Positions 37,178 through 48,809 of a stretch of DNA of 64,000 nt are shown piece by piece (the stretch's first letter is position 1; each line of letters opens with the position of its first letter). The notes under the pieces were generated by a model. It made no database searches. It was not told the origin of the DNA and was given only the letters and a program-made list of their open reading frames with translations. A program made the position numbers and the translations under genes. The DNA comes from Porodaedalea pini (Eukaryota; Basidiomycota; Agaricomycetes; Hymenochaetales; Hymenochaetaceae), in contig NBAY01000023.1 in the NCBI GenBank assembly GCA_002794775.1, positions 434,001 to 498,000 of the forward strand. Direction: 5' to 3'.

Positions 37178-38174
37178 AATAGATCATACCCACAAAGCCA
37201 ACGTCCAGTGGTGCGTCCATGCCTCAACCATTCCAAACCCATGCCACTTCCTATACTTCAACCATATGTCATCCTCTGCCAGTACTTGACGATCGGTGCC
37301 AGTCGTATCATTCTTCCCCTCTATCTGCACTATCTCATGGTCGATCACCCTCACAACACCTTCCACATCCTTCAGGATCTCGTGCTCAAGCTTTTTCCAT
37401 GAGTTGTCCACCCATGCATCCTTGATCACCGCATCTTGCCCATCAAGCACCATCTTGAAGCATCCTGTCCCTCATCCACACACCGACTTCTCAATGTAAA
37501 GCAGCTCTTCGCATTTGTGGCACACACCATTCAGCCAAATATGATAGCCACCCTCCTCCAACTTCTCGATCATCAGACCATATCCCAAACAAATCTCATT
37601 GACAAAGAGTATTCCACAGACGATGTGAATGAGTTTTTCAGGTTCTTGATTGATGTCAAAGCCCTCCATACAAAGCACGCCACTTCGGTCAAAGATGAAG
37701 AAAAACATCATCGAGAACTGGAGAATGGCACCTAGGACAAATCGTCGGTTGTGCTGTGCAGCAAAGACCATGTGAGCACAGTTGAGAAGTTCCCAATACG
37801 CATCCCTCAATGCTTGAGTGGAAGCAGTGAATTTTAATTCAAGCAGTGCACGGACGTCACACCAAGCAGCATCTTCTGATTCAGCCTTGTCCTTGTCAAG
37901 CCTGACACAATCAGGTTTCCAGATGCAGTTGACGGGAGCATCTGCAGGGGCGTGATCCCTGAAGCAAGCAGAGAATATGCATGATTTAGGTGTAGTCCTG
38001 TCGATGCCATACTCTGAGCGAACACTGTCTGCTATTTTGTTGAGAAAATCGGCAACCTGCTCCTCATCCAACTTCCATCAAACAGGCTTCCCATCCACAT
38101 CCATCTTCAACTCCAAAGCCTCCAATTCACTTTCAAATTCCTTCTTACTTGTCCGCCATTTCTCCCAGCATTTT
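37178..38174 (-). pseudogene. FunK1-like kinase N-terminal fragment (left arm)
   Basis: Mirror of 42261-43256; see that entry. Differences in the main 199-residue frame are R for H (DVRALLELKF) and M for N (QFSMMFF). The 1-nt length difference between arms lies just upstream of this frame, within about 38072-38192. Confidence 0.65.
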
Positions 38175-38513
38175 TTTCTGTAGTCAGATGGATTGCTGAG
38201 TTCCTCAAGCTCGGAGCTCCCTCTGAAGATGCATGTCATATCAACCTTGATCAGCACCTATAATACTTGTCAGCACAAAGTGAGGGATTACAGAACAATC
38301 AATGCACATTCATATACCAACCCAGAAAGTCAACCGCTTTCTTCACGCCAACAGCAATCTTCACCGCACCGCCAATCCTCACTTTTCATTGCCTTTTCTT
38401 GGGCAGCAATTGCAGATGTGGGTGCAGCAGGCGCCACAGCATCAATCTTGCTTCCACAAAATCTACCTAGTGAAGCTTGGTCTCCCTGGTTTCATAAGCA
38501 TGCAAGTATGAAG
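38175..38513 (-). pseudogene. Prolyl-tRNA synthetase copy 2, 5' part (left arm)
   Basis: Mirror of 41922-42260; carries the linker with VAPAAPTSAIAA, the VKK-VDF-GWY block and FRGSSELEE before the inserted kinase block. Confidence 0.8.
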
Positions 38514-40002
38514 CAATGTCGGCACGACATCATCCCATTTGGTCATGACGAGCAGGTGAGACATGTACAGTGCCTTCACGTGCTCGAACATCTCCTGTCT
38601 GATAGTCTTGAGAAGTGCAGGTATGGCAGTCTCCTGTTCTGCAAGTACTATTGGTGCCTTTAAGCCCATATCACATTGCACAGAAAGTGTTTGCTTCATC
38701 TGGATGTCAACCAGACCGAGTTCAAGGCAAAGAGGCACACCCTAGACAAAGAGCTATTTAAAAGACCACATGCAAACTGAGAAATAAGGAATAATTGTAT
38801 CTTCACACCTTCTGTTCCCAGTCGTTGAACTTGTAGCCAGGAGTGTAGCCATTGAGTACATCCGCCTTTGCGTGGATACTGGCTCTCCTGAGCATCTTTG
38901 CGAGTCCTCACAGCAGTCATATAGCTCCTGCTTGTTAGTCCACATGGTGATACCACAGGGGACAACAATTGCTTGGACACTCATGACACGTGATGGGAGA
39001 ACAAGACCCTGGTTGTTGCCATGAATCATGACCATGAATCCAATTGTGTGCGTGCTAAGGCCCCATGAGTTCTACCGTGCAAATAATTTGCCACCGTTCA
39101 TACCCATACCCTGCGGATCATCCAGGTCTTCGACCACAATGTTGAACATCTCTGACCATGAGAAGTCTTGTTCAAGGCAATGCGATGTCGCAGCTTGGAT
39201 GCCATGGCCAGTCATCAGAATGAAGCCTTCCACAGTTGTCATGTGAAGACCACCAGAAAACTTCTCCTTCTCAGACTTGATGCCTGGGATGATGGGTACG
39301 GCAAGCAGCTCCTCATACACACGACGATATAAGTCAATAATCTCCCATACTTCAGTGTCGGCCTCCTTTGTGAGATATGCAGTGTGGCCTTCCTGCCATA
39401 GGAATTCGCACATATGGAGGAATGGCTGGGGGCCCTTGAACTTCTGGCACACAACACTGATCCACTGGTTGAGCTTGAGGGGTAGATCACGATAGCTCTT
39501 TATCCATTTGGTGTGGTAGGGATACATGGCCATTTCTGTAGTTGGACAGATTGCTATGGGCTCCTCAAGCTCAGAGCTCCCTCTGAAGATGCATGTCATA
39601 TCGACCTTGATCAGCGCCTATAATACTTGTCAGCACAAAGTGAGGGATTACAGAACAATCAATGTACATTCATATACCAACCCGGAAAGTCAACCTCTTT
39701 CTTCACACCAATAACAATCTTCACCGTGCCGTCAATTCTCCCTTCCTCCTTTCCTCCTTTGTTGCCTTTTTGTGGGCAGCAATTGCAGACATGGGTGCAG
39801 CAGGTGCCACAGCATCGGTCTTGAGTTCCACAAAATCTACCTTGTTAAGCTCGGTCTCCCCAGTTTTGAGAGCATGCAAGTATGAAGCGATTTTGATTCC
39901 AGAGAAGAAGACAGTAGAATGGGAGGTGAGCATGTGTATGGCAAAGGGGGAAGTCGACACTGCAAGTGATGCATCAAGGACCATGACAACCTTTGGAAAC
40001 AT
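38514..40002 (-). pseudogene. Prolyl-tRNA synthetase copy 1 (left arm)
   Basis: Mirror of 40433-41921; see that entry. The central 93- and 149-residue frames are identical between the arms, and the catalytic-core frame differs at two residues. Confidence 0.9.
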
Positions 40003-40207
40003 GTCATGTCAGGTGCTAATAGTTAAACTAGACGAACTTGATCAAAGTGTGTGGACAGATAAAGAGACTGTGCTCATGGGGGTCCTTATCCAACACAAAG
40101 GATTCTTTTAGCAGGTCCGGCAATGCGAGACACAACTCCTTCAAATCCAGCTTTTGCCTAGTGTGCCCAAGTTAGTCTCTGTCTCTTCACATGCGATGAT
40201 GCCAACA

Positions 40208-40227
40208 GGAGCTACCACAGCAGATTT
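40208..40227. other. Palindrome spacer
   Basis: Twenty unpaired bases (GGAGCTACCACAGCAGATTT) between the arms; the arms meet at GATGATGCCAACA / TGTTGGCATCATC. Confidence 0.95.
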
Positions 40228-40432
40228 TGTTGGCATCATCACATGTGAAGAGACAGAGACTAACTTGGGCACACTAGGCAAAAGCTGGATTTGAAGGAGT
40301 TGTGTCTCGCATTGCCGGACCTGCTAAAAGAATCCTTTGTGTTGGATAAGGACCCCCATGAGCACAGTCTCTTTATCTGTCCACACACTTTGATCAAGTT
40401 CGTCTAGTTTAACTATTAGCACCTGACATGAC

Positions 40433-41921
40433 ATGTTTCCAAAGGTTGTCATGGTCCTTGATGCATCACTTGCAGTGTCGACTTCCCCCTTTGCCATACA
40501 CATGCTCACCTCCCATTCTACTGTCTTCTTCTCTGGAATCAAAATCGCTTCATACTTGCATGCTCTCAAAACTGGGGAGACCGAGCTTAACAAGGTAGAT
40601 TTTGTGGAACTCAAGACCGATGCTGTGGCACCTGCTGCACCCATGTCTGCAATTGCTGCCCACAAAAAGGCAACAAAGGAGGAAAGGAGGAAGGGAGAAT
40701 TGACGGCACGGTGAAGATTGTTATTGGTGTGAAGAAAGAGGTTGACTTTCCGGGTTGGTATATGAATGTACATTGATTGTTCTGTAATCCCTCACTTTGT
40801 GCTGACAAGTATTATAGGCGCTGATCAAGGTCGATATGACATGCATCTTCAGAGGGAGCTCTGAGCTTGAGGAGCCCATAGCAATCTGTCCAACTACAGA
40901 AATGGCCATGTATCCCTACCACACCAAATGGATAAAGAGCTATCGTGATCTACCCCTCAAGCTCAACCAGTGGATCAGTGTTGTGTGCCAGAAGTTCAAG
41001 GGCCCCCAGCCATTCCTCCATATGTGCGAATTCCTATGGCAGGAAGGCCACACTGCATATCTCACAAAGGAGGCCGACACTGAAGTATGGGAGATTATTG
41101 ACTTATATCGTCGTGTGTATGAGGAGCTGCTTGCCGTACCCATCATCCCAGGCATCAAGTCTGAGAAGGAGAAGTTTTCTGGTGGTCTTCACATGACAAC
41201 TGTGGAAGGCTTCATTCTGATGACTGGCCATGGCATCCAAGCTGCGACATCGCATTGCCTTGAACAAGACTTCTCATGGTCAGAGATGTTCAACATTGTG
41301 GTCGAAGACCTGGATGATCCGCAGGGTATAGGTATGAACGGTGGCAAATTATTTGCACAGTAGAACTCATGGGGCCTTAGCACGCACACAATTGGATTCA
41401 TGGTCATGATTCATGGCAACAACCAGGGTCTTGTTCTCCCATCACGTGTCATGAGCATCCAAGCAATTGTTGTCCCCTGTAGTATCACCATGTGGACTAA
41501 CAAGCAGGAGCTATATGACTGCTGTGAGGACTCGCAAAGATGCTCAGGAGAGCCAGTATCCACGCAAAGGCGGATGTACTCAATGGCTACACTCCTGGCT
41601 ACAAGTTCAACGACTGGGAACAGAAGGTGTGAAGATACAATTATTCCTTATTTCTCAGTTTGCATGTGGTCTTTTAAATAGCTCTTTGTCTAGGGTGTGC
41701 CTCTTTGCCTTGAACTCAGTCTGGTTGACATCCAGATGAAGCAAACACTTTCTGTGCAATGTGATATGGGCTTAAAGGCACCAATAGTACTTGCAGAACA
41801 GGAGACTGCTGTACCTGCACTTCTCAAGACTATCAGACAGGAGATGTTCGAGCACGTGAAGGCACTGTACATGTCTCACCTGCTCGTCATGACCAAATGG
41901 GATGATGTCGTGCCGACATTG
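40433..41921 (+). pseudogene. Prolyl-tRNA synthetase copy 1 (right arm)
   Basis: Prolyl-tRNA synthetase charges tRNA-Pro. The piece starts near the end of the N-terminal YbaK-like editing domain (KVVMVLDASLAVSTSPFAIH, SGIKIASYLHALKTGETELN, 40436-40610) with the following charged linker. It continues with VIGVKKEVDFPGWY (about 40720) and then lacks the segment up to the motif-2 region. The class II core follows: [78 protein letters not shown] (40848-41363), then NSWGLSTHTIGFMVMIHGNN and QGLVLPSRVMSIQAIV (41364-41510). The anticodon-binding part is frameshifted (41510-41640), then QTLSVQCDMGLKAPI and MTKWDDVVPTL to about 41921. Stops after VH, FAQ and in the C-terminal part show it is dead. The eukaryote-type core fits a fungal cytosolic enzyme. 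Confidence 0.92.
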
Positions 41922-42260
41922 CTTCATACTTGCATGCTTATGAAACCAGGGAGACCAAGCTTCACTAGGTAGATTTTGTGGAAGCAAGATTGATGCTGTG
42001 GCGCCTGCTGCACCCACATCTGCAATTGCTGCCCAAGAAAAGGCAATGAAAAGTGAGGATTGGCGGTGCGGTGAAGATTGCTGTTGGCGTGAAGAAAGCG
42101 GTTGACTTTCTGGGTTGGTATATGAATGTGCATTGATTGTTCTGTAATCCCTCACTTTGTGCTGACAAGTATTATAGGTGCTGATCAAGGTTGATATGAC
42201 ATGCATCTTCAGAGGGAGCTCCGAGCTTGAGGAACTCAGCAATCCATCTGACTACAGAAA
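41922..42260 (+). pseudogene. Prolyl-tRNA synthetase copy 2, 5' part (right arm)
   Basis: Directly follows copy 1 and repeats its linker (GCTGTGGCGCCTGCTGCACC matches copy 1 near 40620), the VDF-GWY block and FRGSSELEE, with frame changes. At ACTACAGAAA (42251-42260) the homology to copy 1 stops, and it resumes at 43642 with CGGCCATGTATCTC.. (copy 1: TGGCCATGTATCCC..). The kinase-C2 block is therefore an insertion in this copy. Confidence 0.85.
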
Positions 42261-43256
42261 AAAATGCTGGGAGAAATGGCGGACAAGTAAGAAGGAATTT
42301 GAAAGTGAATTGGAGGCTTTGAGTTGAAGATGGATGTGGATGGGAAGCCTGTTTGATGGAAGTTGGATGAGGAGCAGGTTGCCGATTTTCTCAACAAAAT
42401 AGCAGACAGTGTTCGCTCAGAGTATGGCATCGACAGGACTACACCTAAATCATGCATATTCTCTGCTTGCTTCAGGGATCACGCCCCTGCAGATGCTCCC
42501 GTCAACTGCATCTGGAAACCTGATTGTGTCAGGCTTGACAAGGACAAGGCTGAATCAGAAGATGCTGCTTGGTGTGACGTCCATGCACTGCTTGAATTAA
42601 AATTCACTGCTTCCACTCAAGCATTGAGGGATGCGTATTGGGAACTTCTCAACTGTGCTCACATGGTCTTTGCTGCACAGCACAACCGACGATTTGTCCT
42701 AGGTGCCATTCTCCAGTTCTCGAACATGTTTTTCTTCATCTTTGACCGAAGTGGCGTGCTTTGTATGGAGGGCTTTGACATCAATCAAGAACCTGAAAAA
42801 CTCATTCACATCGTCTGTGGAATACTCTTTGTCAATGAGATTTGTTTGGGATATGGTCTGATGATCGAGAAGTTGGAGGAGGGTGGCTATCATATTTGGC
42901 TGAATGGTGTGTGCCACAAATGCGAAGAGCTGCTTTACATTGAGAAGTCGGTGTGTGGATGAGGGACAGGATGCTTCAAGATGGTGCTTGATGGGCAAGA
43001 TGCGGTGATCAAGGATGCATGGGTGGACAACTCATGGAAAAAGCTTGAGCACGAGATCCTGAAGGATGTGGAAGGTGTTGTGAGGGTGATCGACCATGAG
43101 ATAGTGCAGATAGAGGGGAAGAATGATACGACTGGCACCGATCGTCAAGTACTGGCAGAGGATGACATATGGTTGAAGTATAGGAAGTGGCATGGGTTTG
43201 GAATGGTTGAGGCATGGACGCACCACTGGACGTTGGCTTTGTGGGTATGATCTATT
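42261..43256 (+). pseudogene. FunK1-like protein kinase N-terminal fragment
   Basis: The main frame (42363-42962) reads LDEEQVADFLNKIADSVRSE, CIWKPDCVRLDKDK, DVHALLELKF, NRRFVLGAILQFSNMFFFIF then DRSGVLCMEGFDINQEPEK. After a stop it continues MVLDGQDAVIKDAWVDNSWK (42981 onward) with LEHEILKDVEGV. This order (a DVxALxEVxx block, an RRFVxxxxx..DRxG strand pair, then a kinase N-lobe with KDxW and a downstream E) is that of fungal-specific FunK1 kinases. The catalytic HRD and DFG parts are absent. The stop at 42961 and the missing C-lobe make it non-functional. Family call is by pattern. Confidence 0.65.
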
Positions 43257-43290
43257 GATTGAATTCGACAATTCCATTGACACAGTAGTT

Positions 43291-43641
43291 TAGATTCCTG
43301 GTCTGTCTGCCTTCATCTGAGACATGGTTCACTCTATCCTTGGACCAATGATGTATGACCCGAATGGTGAGCTCATCTTGGACTCCTCACTGTCACCACC
43401 ACACACTGACCCTCCTTGTGCCAGTCTTCACCCTCAATCTTGAGCAGCTCCTCTCAGGTGCACCGATTGACACCGCTATCAGTGTGCTGCAGGTCACGAT
43501 TCACTCCGTGCACGGCCTGAAAGGTACTAAGATTGGTGGAGGCACGCCTGACCCATACGTCAGCTTGAGCCTAAATGCAAGGCAGGAGCTTGCCCAGACA
43601 AAACACAAGGAGTCCACGTACATATTGCATGTCCACTTAAA
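43291..43641 (+). pseudogene. Tricalbin-like SMP end + C2 domain fragment
   Basis: Tricalbins tether the ER to the plasma membrane. The piece has IPGLSAFI, a stop, then DMVHSILGPMMYDPN, which is the end of the lipid-transfer SMP domain. A phase-1 intron (43367-43424, GTGAGC..CCAG) is followed in frame by VFTLNLEQLLSG and the C2 domain start VLQVTIHSVHGLKGTKIGGG then TPDPYVSLSLNARQELAQTK, including the Asp of a calcium-binding loop. The C2 domain breaks after KESTY and runs into the prolyl-tRNA synthetase piece. The correctly phased intron shows capture from genomic DNA. Confidence 0.78.
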
Positions 43642-44712
43642 AACGGCCATGTATCTCTACTACACCAAATAGATCAAGAGCTATCATGATCTACCCCCTC
43701 AAGCTCAACCAGTGAACAGTGTTGTGTGCTGGGAGTTCAAGAGCCCCCAGCCATTCCTCTGTACGCGCTAATTCCTATGGCAGGAAGGCCACACTGTGCA
43801 TCTCATGAAGAAAGAGGCTGACACTGAAGTACAGGAAATTCTTGGCTTAAATTGGTGTGTGTACGAGGAGCTGCTCGCCATACCCGCCATCCCCAGCATC
43901 AAGTCCGAGAAGGAGAAGTTTGCTGGTGGTCTGTACATGACGACCATGGAAGACTTCATTCCGACAACCGGTCGTGGCATCCGTCACATTGCCTTGGCCA
44001 AAACTTTTTGCGGCCAGAGATGTTTAAAATTATGGTCGAAGACCCAGACGATCCACAATGTACGGGTCCAAACAGTGGCAAATTTTGTGTGGCAGAACTC
44101 GTGGGGCCTAAGCACCTGCACCATCAGAGTCATGGTCATGATTCACAGCAACAACCAGGGTCTTGTTCTCCCATCATGCGTCACGAGTGTCCAAGCAATT
44201 GTTGACCCCTGCAGTATCACTGTGCGCACTAATAAGCAGGCATTATATGACTGGGAGCAGCTCGCGAAGACACTCAGGAGAGCTGGTATCCACGCAAAGG
44301 CAGATGTACTCGACGGCTACACTCCTGGCTACAAGTTCAACGACTGGGAACAGAAGGTATAAACATATTATTTCTTGCTCCCCGGTTTGCCTGTAATCTT
44401 ACAAATGGCTTTTTGTCCAGAATGTGCTACTTTGCCTCAAACTCAGTCCAGTTGATATCCAGAAGAAGCAAACACTTTCTGTGTGACATGATTGAGGTGT
44501 TCAAGTGCTACTAGCACTCGTAGAACTGGAGATTGCCATACCTGCACTTCTCGAGACTATCCAACTGGAGATGTTCGAGTGCGCAAAAGCACTGTACATG
44601 TCTCACCTGTGCATCATTGACCAAATGGGATGACATCATGCTGACACTTCACAGCAAATGTGTTGCAGTCCTTCCATGGTGCGAAGAGGAAGCAGGTGAA
44701 GTTGGACATCAA
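43642..44712 (+). pseudogene. Prolyl-tRNA synthetase copy 2, 3' part (right arm)
   Basis: Resumes with AMYLYYTK, a stop, IKSYHDLP, then [20 protein letters not shown] (43771-43830), [40 protein letters not shown], and a full-frame anticodon-binding start (LAKTLRRAGIHAKADVLDGY, GYKFNDWEQK, to 44359). After an intron-like GTATAA..TAG it gives the QTLSV-like part with frame changes, then MTKWDDxM.TL, and SKCVAVLPWCEEEAGEV inside the TIR (44654-44704). It is more complete in the anticodon-binding part than copy 1. Stops and frameshifts remain. Confidence 0.9.
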
Positions 44713-45219
44713 GAAACATAGCAGACACATGTGGGTATCTAACGTGCATCATCATGGAGCAAGTCTGATGAGGAAGTGTATGGCTACACCAGTAGGATAG
44801 TAGATCCAATGTATTTTGCATATTATAATATATGATTTTTGCAATCTGCCCACTATCTGAACAAAATTGTGAGGTCATGAGATACCCTAGGAAGTATGAC
44901 ACTGCCTAGTCACCTGGCTATAGACTCCTTTATGTCAATATAGGCAGCTATATGTCTCTAAGAAATTATGGCCTATTTGAATCTATGTGCTATTCAGTAC
45001 TATAATACTATCCCTCTATGGCCTATTCTGTGCTATGTAATATACAACTATGGCCTATTCAGCACTATGGTACTATACAGCTATGGCCTATTCAGCACTA
45101 TGGTACTATATGGTCCTATATAGAGGGGGGGTTACCATTAACTACTAAACAACTATGGACTACTATAAATGCTATATAGTAGCATATAATAGTGTATAGT
45201 GTTTGCCATTTTCCTGATG
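44651..45219 (-). repeat. Right 569-bp terminal inverted repeat
   Basis: Reverse complement of 6997-7566. Its inner 60 bp are the end of the adjacent prolyl-tRNA synthetase fragment, and its outer part is the AT-rich subterminal repeat region. The outer end is CCATTTTCCTGATG. Confidence 0.85.
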
Positions 45220-45540
45220 CAGGTCATGCACGGTGAAGAGTTGTGACTGATACAGTCTGAATATGATGTGTCTTGCATCATCTGAGAGCGCCTTGCCTGA
45301 AACCATCATAGAACAACCTGAGAGGAGGAGGAAGTTGAGTGTTGGCTTTCATGTTTGCATGGCGGTGGCTTGGCTAACACGTGCTCACGTGCTCACAGGT
45401 GTTGGTAGTATGCACAGAAATTTGAGCGTAGCAGTCGAAGCACAAAGTGAATGGACAGGAAACTTGCAGGGAAGATGGCTTTTATGTGTCCGATAATTAC
45501 ACAAAAAGAATCATAATCTTAGTGGTCTTCTTGCCCATGC
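45220..45540. other. Right flank of the 38-kb interval
   Basis: No recognised gene. A 77-codon open frame (45263-45496) has no known domain. If the interval inserted into the gene at 5354-6996, the missing 3' end of that gene should start here, but I see no clear continuation. Confidence 0.3.
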
Positions 45541-45986
45541 TGCAAGATCTGTTGTGAGAAGAGGAAGGTGGAAAGAGCTTGAAGTGGAACACAAACCTTG
45601 CTGCTGCACCATGAATACTGCATGGATTGGCTTCAGACTTGCAGGAGCTGTTGGTATAGTCATATACTTAATTTACAGTCATGGGAAAGAATTTTATAGG
45701 TAGATGTAGGGGAGCCATAATTTTTGAATCTCAGTGGAAATGTATGAGAGAACAGACTGGCTGCACTTGTTTGATCTCCACCCACCTACACAGTCAATGT
45801 ATTGCTCCTTATTTTACATATTTCTGCTCCTGAGAACCATGCCTATTTTTTGAGTACTTAATGAGCAGGTACTGTGCAGAATTTACAGAGAAAATCAACA
45901 TTTATTCTATTTTTCGATGTTTTGGCTCAGACGCAGCTCATTTCACGTGAAATGCATGTGTCGCAGGACTTATGAAAATGGCTGTA
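45541..45986 (+). repeat. Single-arm copy of the 853-bp foldback element
   Basis: Matches 20477-20919 (spacer plus right arm) in the same orientation with scattered differences, ending GGCTGTA. The opposite arm is missing, so this is a deletion derivative or remnant. Confidence 0.85.
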
Positions 45987-48809
45987 ATGCCTCTATATTC
46001 TTTTTTAAGTCGTGAACCAAAGTATACATGTACATGTAATACAGAGGAGAGGGAGCTCAACACACTGCAACTATACCTTATCATGATTAGTTGCTAGTAG
46101 AGAAACCACATACAACATTTTTCGAGCCTGACAGTGATGTACAATGTTACATCTATCTCTCCAGCAGTGCCACAGTGGCATGGATAGTAATCTTGTCAGA
46201 CAGTCAGTGCATTATGAGATGGAGAGGTGCAATAGAAATTATATACAATTGGATATTATGTTTCTAAAGGGATGTGGTGTGGCCTGTTCATATTTTTGTA
46301 AGTAGCCTGAGTGAACTCTATTTCAGCTGTGACTTGTTGAAGGGATTACATATGTATGCTCCATGTCCAGCAATAGAGCGCTGTGATTCAACATTAAGAT
46401 TGCGACAGGGTGATATTGACAAGATATGCACTTGGTACAGGATGCTCCACCACAAAGGATACCTAGTGTACTTCTAGATTTTATAAGCGGCTTTCTTCTC
46501 ACACCCGAGCATGTCCTCATTATTATTTCAATTTTGATTTGGGCTTCGGGTTGGGACACCACTTCTCCTTCCACTTGTTCATTACTTGTGTTAGTAGGTC
46601 CTCCATAGTACCGGTATTTTTTATCACACGCTTGCCATGTTCCGCAACATGGACTGTGAAGTAGTTGAAAAGGGCATAGTCAATAAAGGATATCTCTGCA
46701 TAATGGAAGGAACTTCACTCACTTTTTGCATAGAAGCCTCCTTCTTCTAGAGGACCAACTCCTATGTAAGTAATCTTGTAAAATGTCTTGTTACGATTGA
46801 ACCCTGTATCATAGCGAGAAGTCAGCACTTCTTGCTTGTAGGAAGCTGTGTCTATATGCATAATGTTTACTCACAATCTTTGAGCCTCCAAACTGGAAAC
46901 AGCCAATCCCCGGTCACCTCTTTGGGGCCTTCTTTGCATTGGCTAAACATTGATTAGTTGGGTGAAAAATGAGAAGTGGTGGGGAGTGTCGGATTCTTGA
47001 GTTGCAGCCAAAAACGTGAGGTGGGCTGAAGACTATATACCACACCATTGATATTTATCAAATTGGGGAAAGCATGTTGCAAAGCGTATTGAAGGGAAGC
47101 TCCAGATGCTGAACAGTGATATCCTGATCCCCTTACTGGCAAATCAGTACACTATACCTATTGGAGTGCACACTTAGCAATGAGATCACCAGCCTAATCA
47201 CAGAGACTAATGGACATCCGCTAATGATATGGTTGTCATGATGTTTGAACAGGCCCTAATTTCTTATGGTTTGTGCCAGAAAATAGTGTTAGTGCATCTA
47301 GTGGAATCCTTTGTGAAATCTATCCACTTCCTTATCTATCCGACTTTTATTTTCTGACTTAAGTGCTTCTACAGATGTTTGAGAGCAGTCATTCGGATGC
47401 AATCCCATTGTGGAATGACATATGCAGGTATACTCATGTTTTGCAGGTGCTAACACCCGCGGCCACTATCGCATTTTGAAGGCAAGCTTTCATCATTGAG
47501 ACATGAGAATGAAGCCAAGATGGAACAAAACTCGAAGAGTAGAAAGCAGAGATTAGACAACTCACCTTAGTAGCACCTGCATAATGTACCTAAAAAAACA
47601 GCTAAGATGAAAAGGTTTCATTAGTTCTTCATATGAGTCCACTTTGCCATTAGCAAGTCACCAAATTTTCTCTTCTGCCAGTGACGTATCACTGAGCTAG
47701 CTCACATATGTGGCAGGAATGCAAAGTAGTGAAGTGTGAAGTGCAGTCTGTTGGCAAGCACTGAGATGTAACCCTTTTAAATGCATCCCATAGGTTCAAT
47801 GGAGTCTGCATGCAAAGGTAGTGGAAGAGCACCAATGAGCTACTCCACCGAGACAGACGGGTAGTAGAGTGAGTGAATCTGAACCGGACTGCAATGCAGA
47901 GCAAAGGTTTGAATGTTTGATGCAACAATTCTGATATTCTAATGCTTGACACTCAAATCGATTGTACCTTCAGCCAAACCGTCTATTGTGGACTCGACCA
48001 GTTTTCTGCCAATAGACCGTGACACAGGCAGAAACCAAATTAATAAAGTGCATGCAGTATGACAGTACATTAACGCACCTGTCCTACAGTTTCCCTGCAG
48101 AGAGAGTACATGAAGATAGAGACAAAACACAGACATGATGCTTTGATGATCTAGATTGTATGCCTGTGAGCTGTTATCTCTACAGATATGCCTGTTATGA
48201 TTAAAAGATAAGGGGGGAAAGAGCAGAAGTCTTATTGATGCAGAGAGCAGGCAGATCCAGCGACTGTGCCAGAAAGGTCTTTTTTGGGGATTGACAAAGA
48301 CCGAGGCCTAATAAATATGATGTTCATAAATCTAGTCACCGTTTGAAGCAAACATCACAAAATTTTGCCTCAGCTGATTTGCACTTTCAGTGATCGTAAG
48401 GGTATGGAAGGATCGGCAGGGACGATATTTGGTCGTATGCCGATATAAGGCATAAGAAGACTTCGTGTCGACTAAATGTAGATATAAGGGGTAACATTAG
48501 TTTTGGTAATATTATAAGTTTGCATAATGTTTCTGCATGAATATATGGGTCACGTAAGTCTTTGTACCTGATTGTAAGGTTGAGAGACAGTTGTGTATGT
48601 ATGTATGAGAGCATGATCTACAGAGAAGCCTTGCATTGTCATTAAAAGCAAATAATAATAATTACAAATATCCTATATCCTTCGCTAGACTTTGGTGGTG
48701 ATATACATTGCTTTCGAGCACAAGTGAGAATTAAGTAGTTGTTAGTAGGAAATAAAAGCACATTCCAAATCATAAGACATTCTACCCCAGGCCCAATATA
48801 TCAATGTTA
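45987..48809. other. Region without recognisable genes
   Basis: AT-rich with only short open frames, such as 46274-46477 and 47689-47952, and no recognisable domains, tRNA or obvious repeats. Confidence 0.5.

Larger units (their letters stand above)
35785..40207 (-). repeat. Left arm of the 4.4-kb palindrome
   Basis: It pairs with 40228-44650 around a 20-nt spacer (40208-40227). Paired positions sum to 80435 near the centre and to 80434 beyond about 38190/42243, so there is a single net 1-nt length difference over 4.4 kb. The few substitutions seen in translated comparison are more frequent towards the outer ends. Confidence 0.97.
40228..44650 (+). repeat. Right arm of the 4.4-kb palindrome
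   Basis: Complement of 35785-40207. On this side the arm continues without a break into the right TIR (44651-45219), whereas on the left it stops at MITE copy 2. The first 200 bp (40228-40432) may hold a short exon with KLDLKELCLALPDLLKESF, broken downstream; no family recognised. Confidence 0.97.

Noticed and set aside
36454..38745. Many overlapping plus-strand frames in the left palindrome arm
   Set aside because: They are antisense to the synthetase, kinase and tricalbin fragments and have no recognisable domains.
35785..44650. Palindrome as pure assembly artefact
   Set aside because: The arms differ by scattered substitutions and one indel and end in different sequences (MITE on the left, TIR on the right), which favours a real duplication. 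Read support is still needed.
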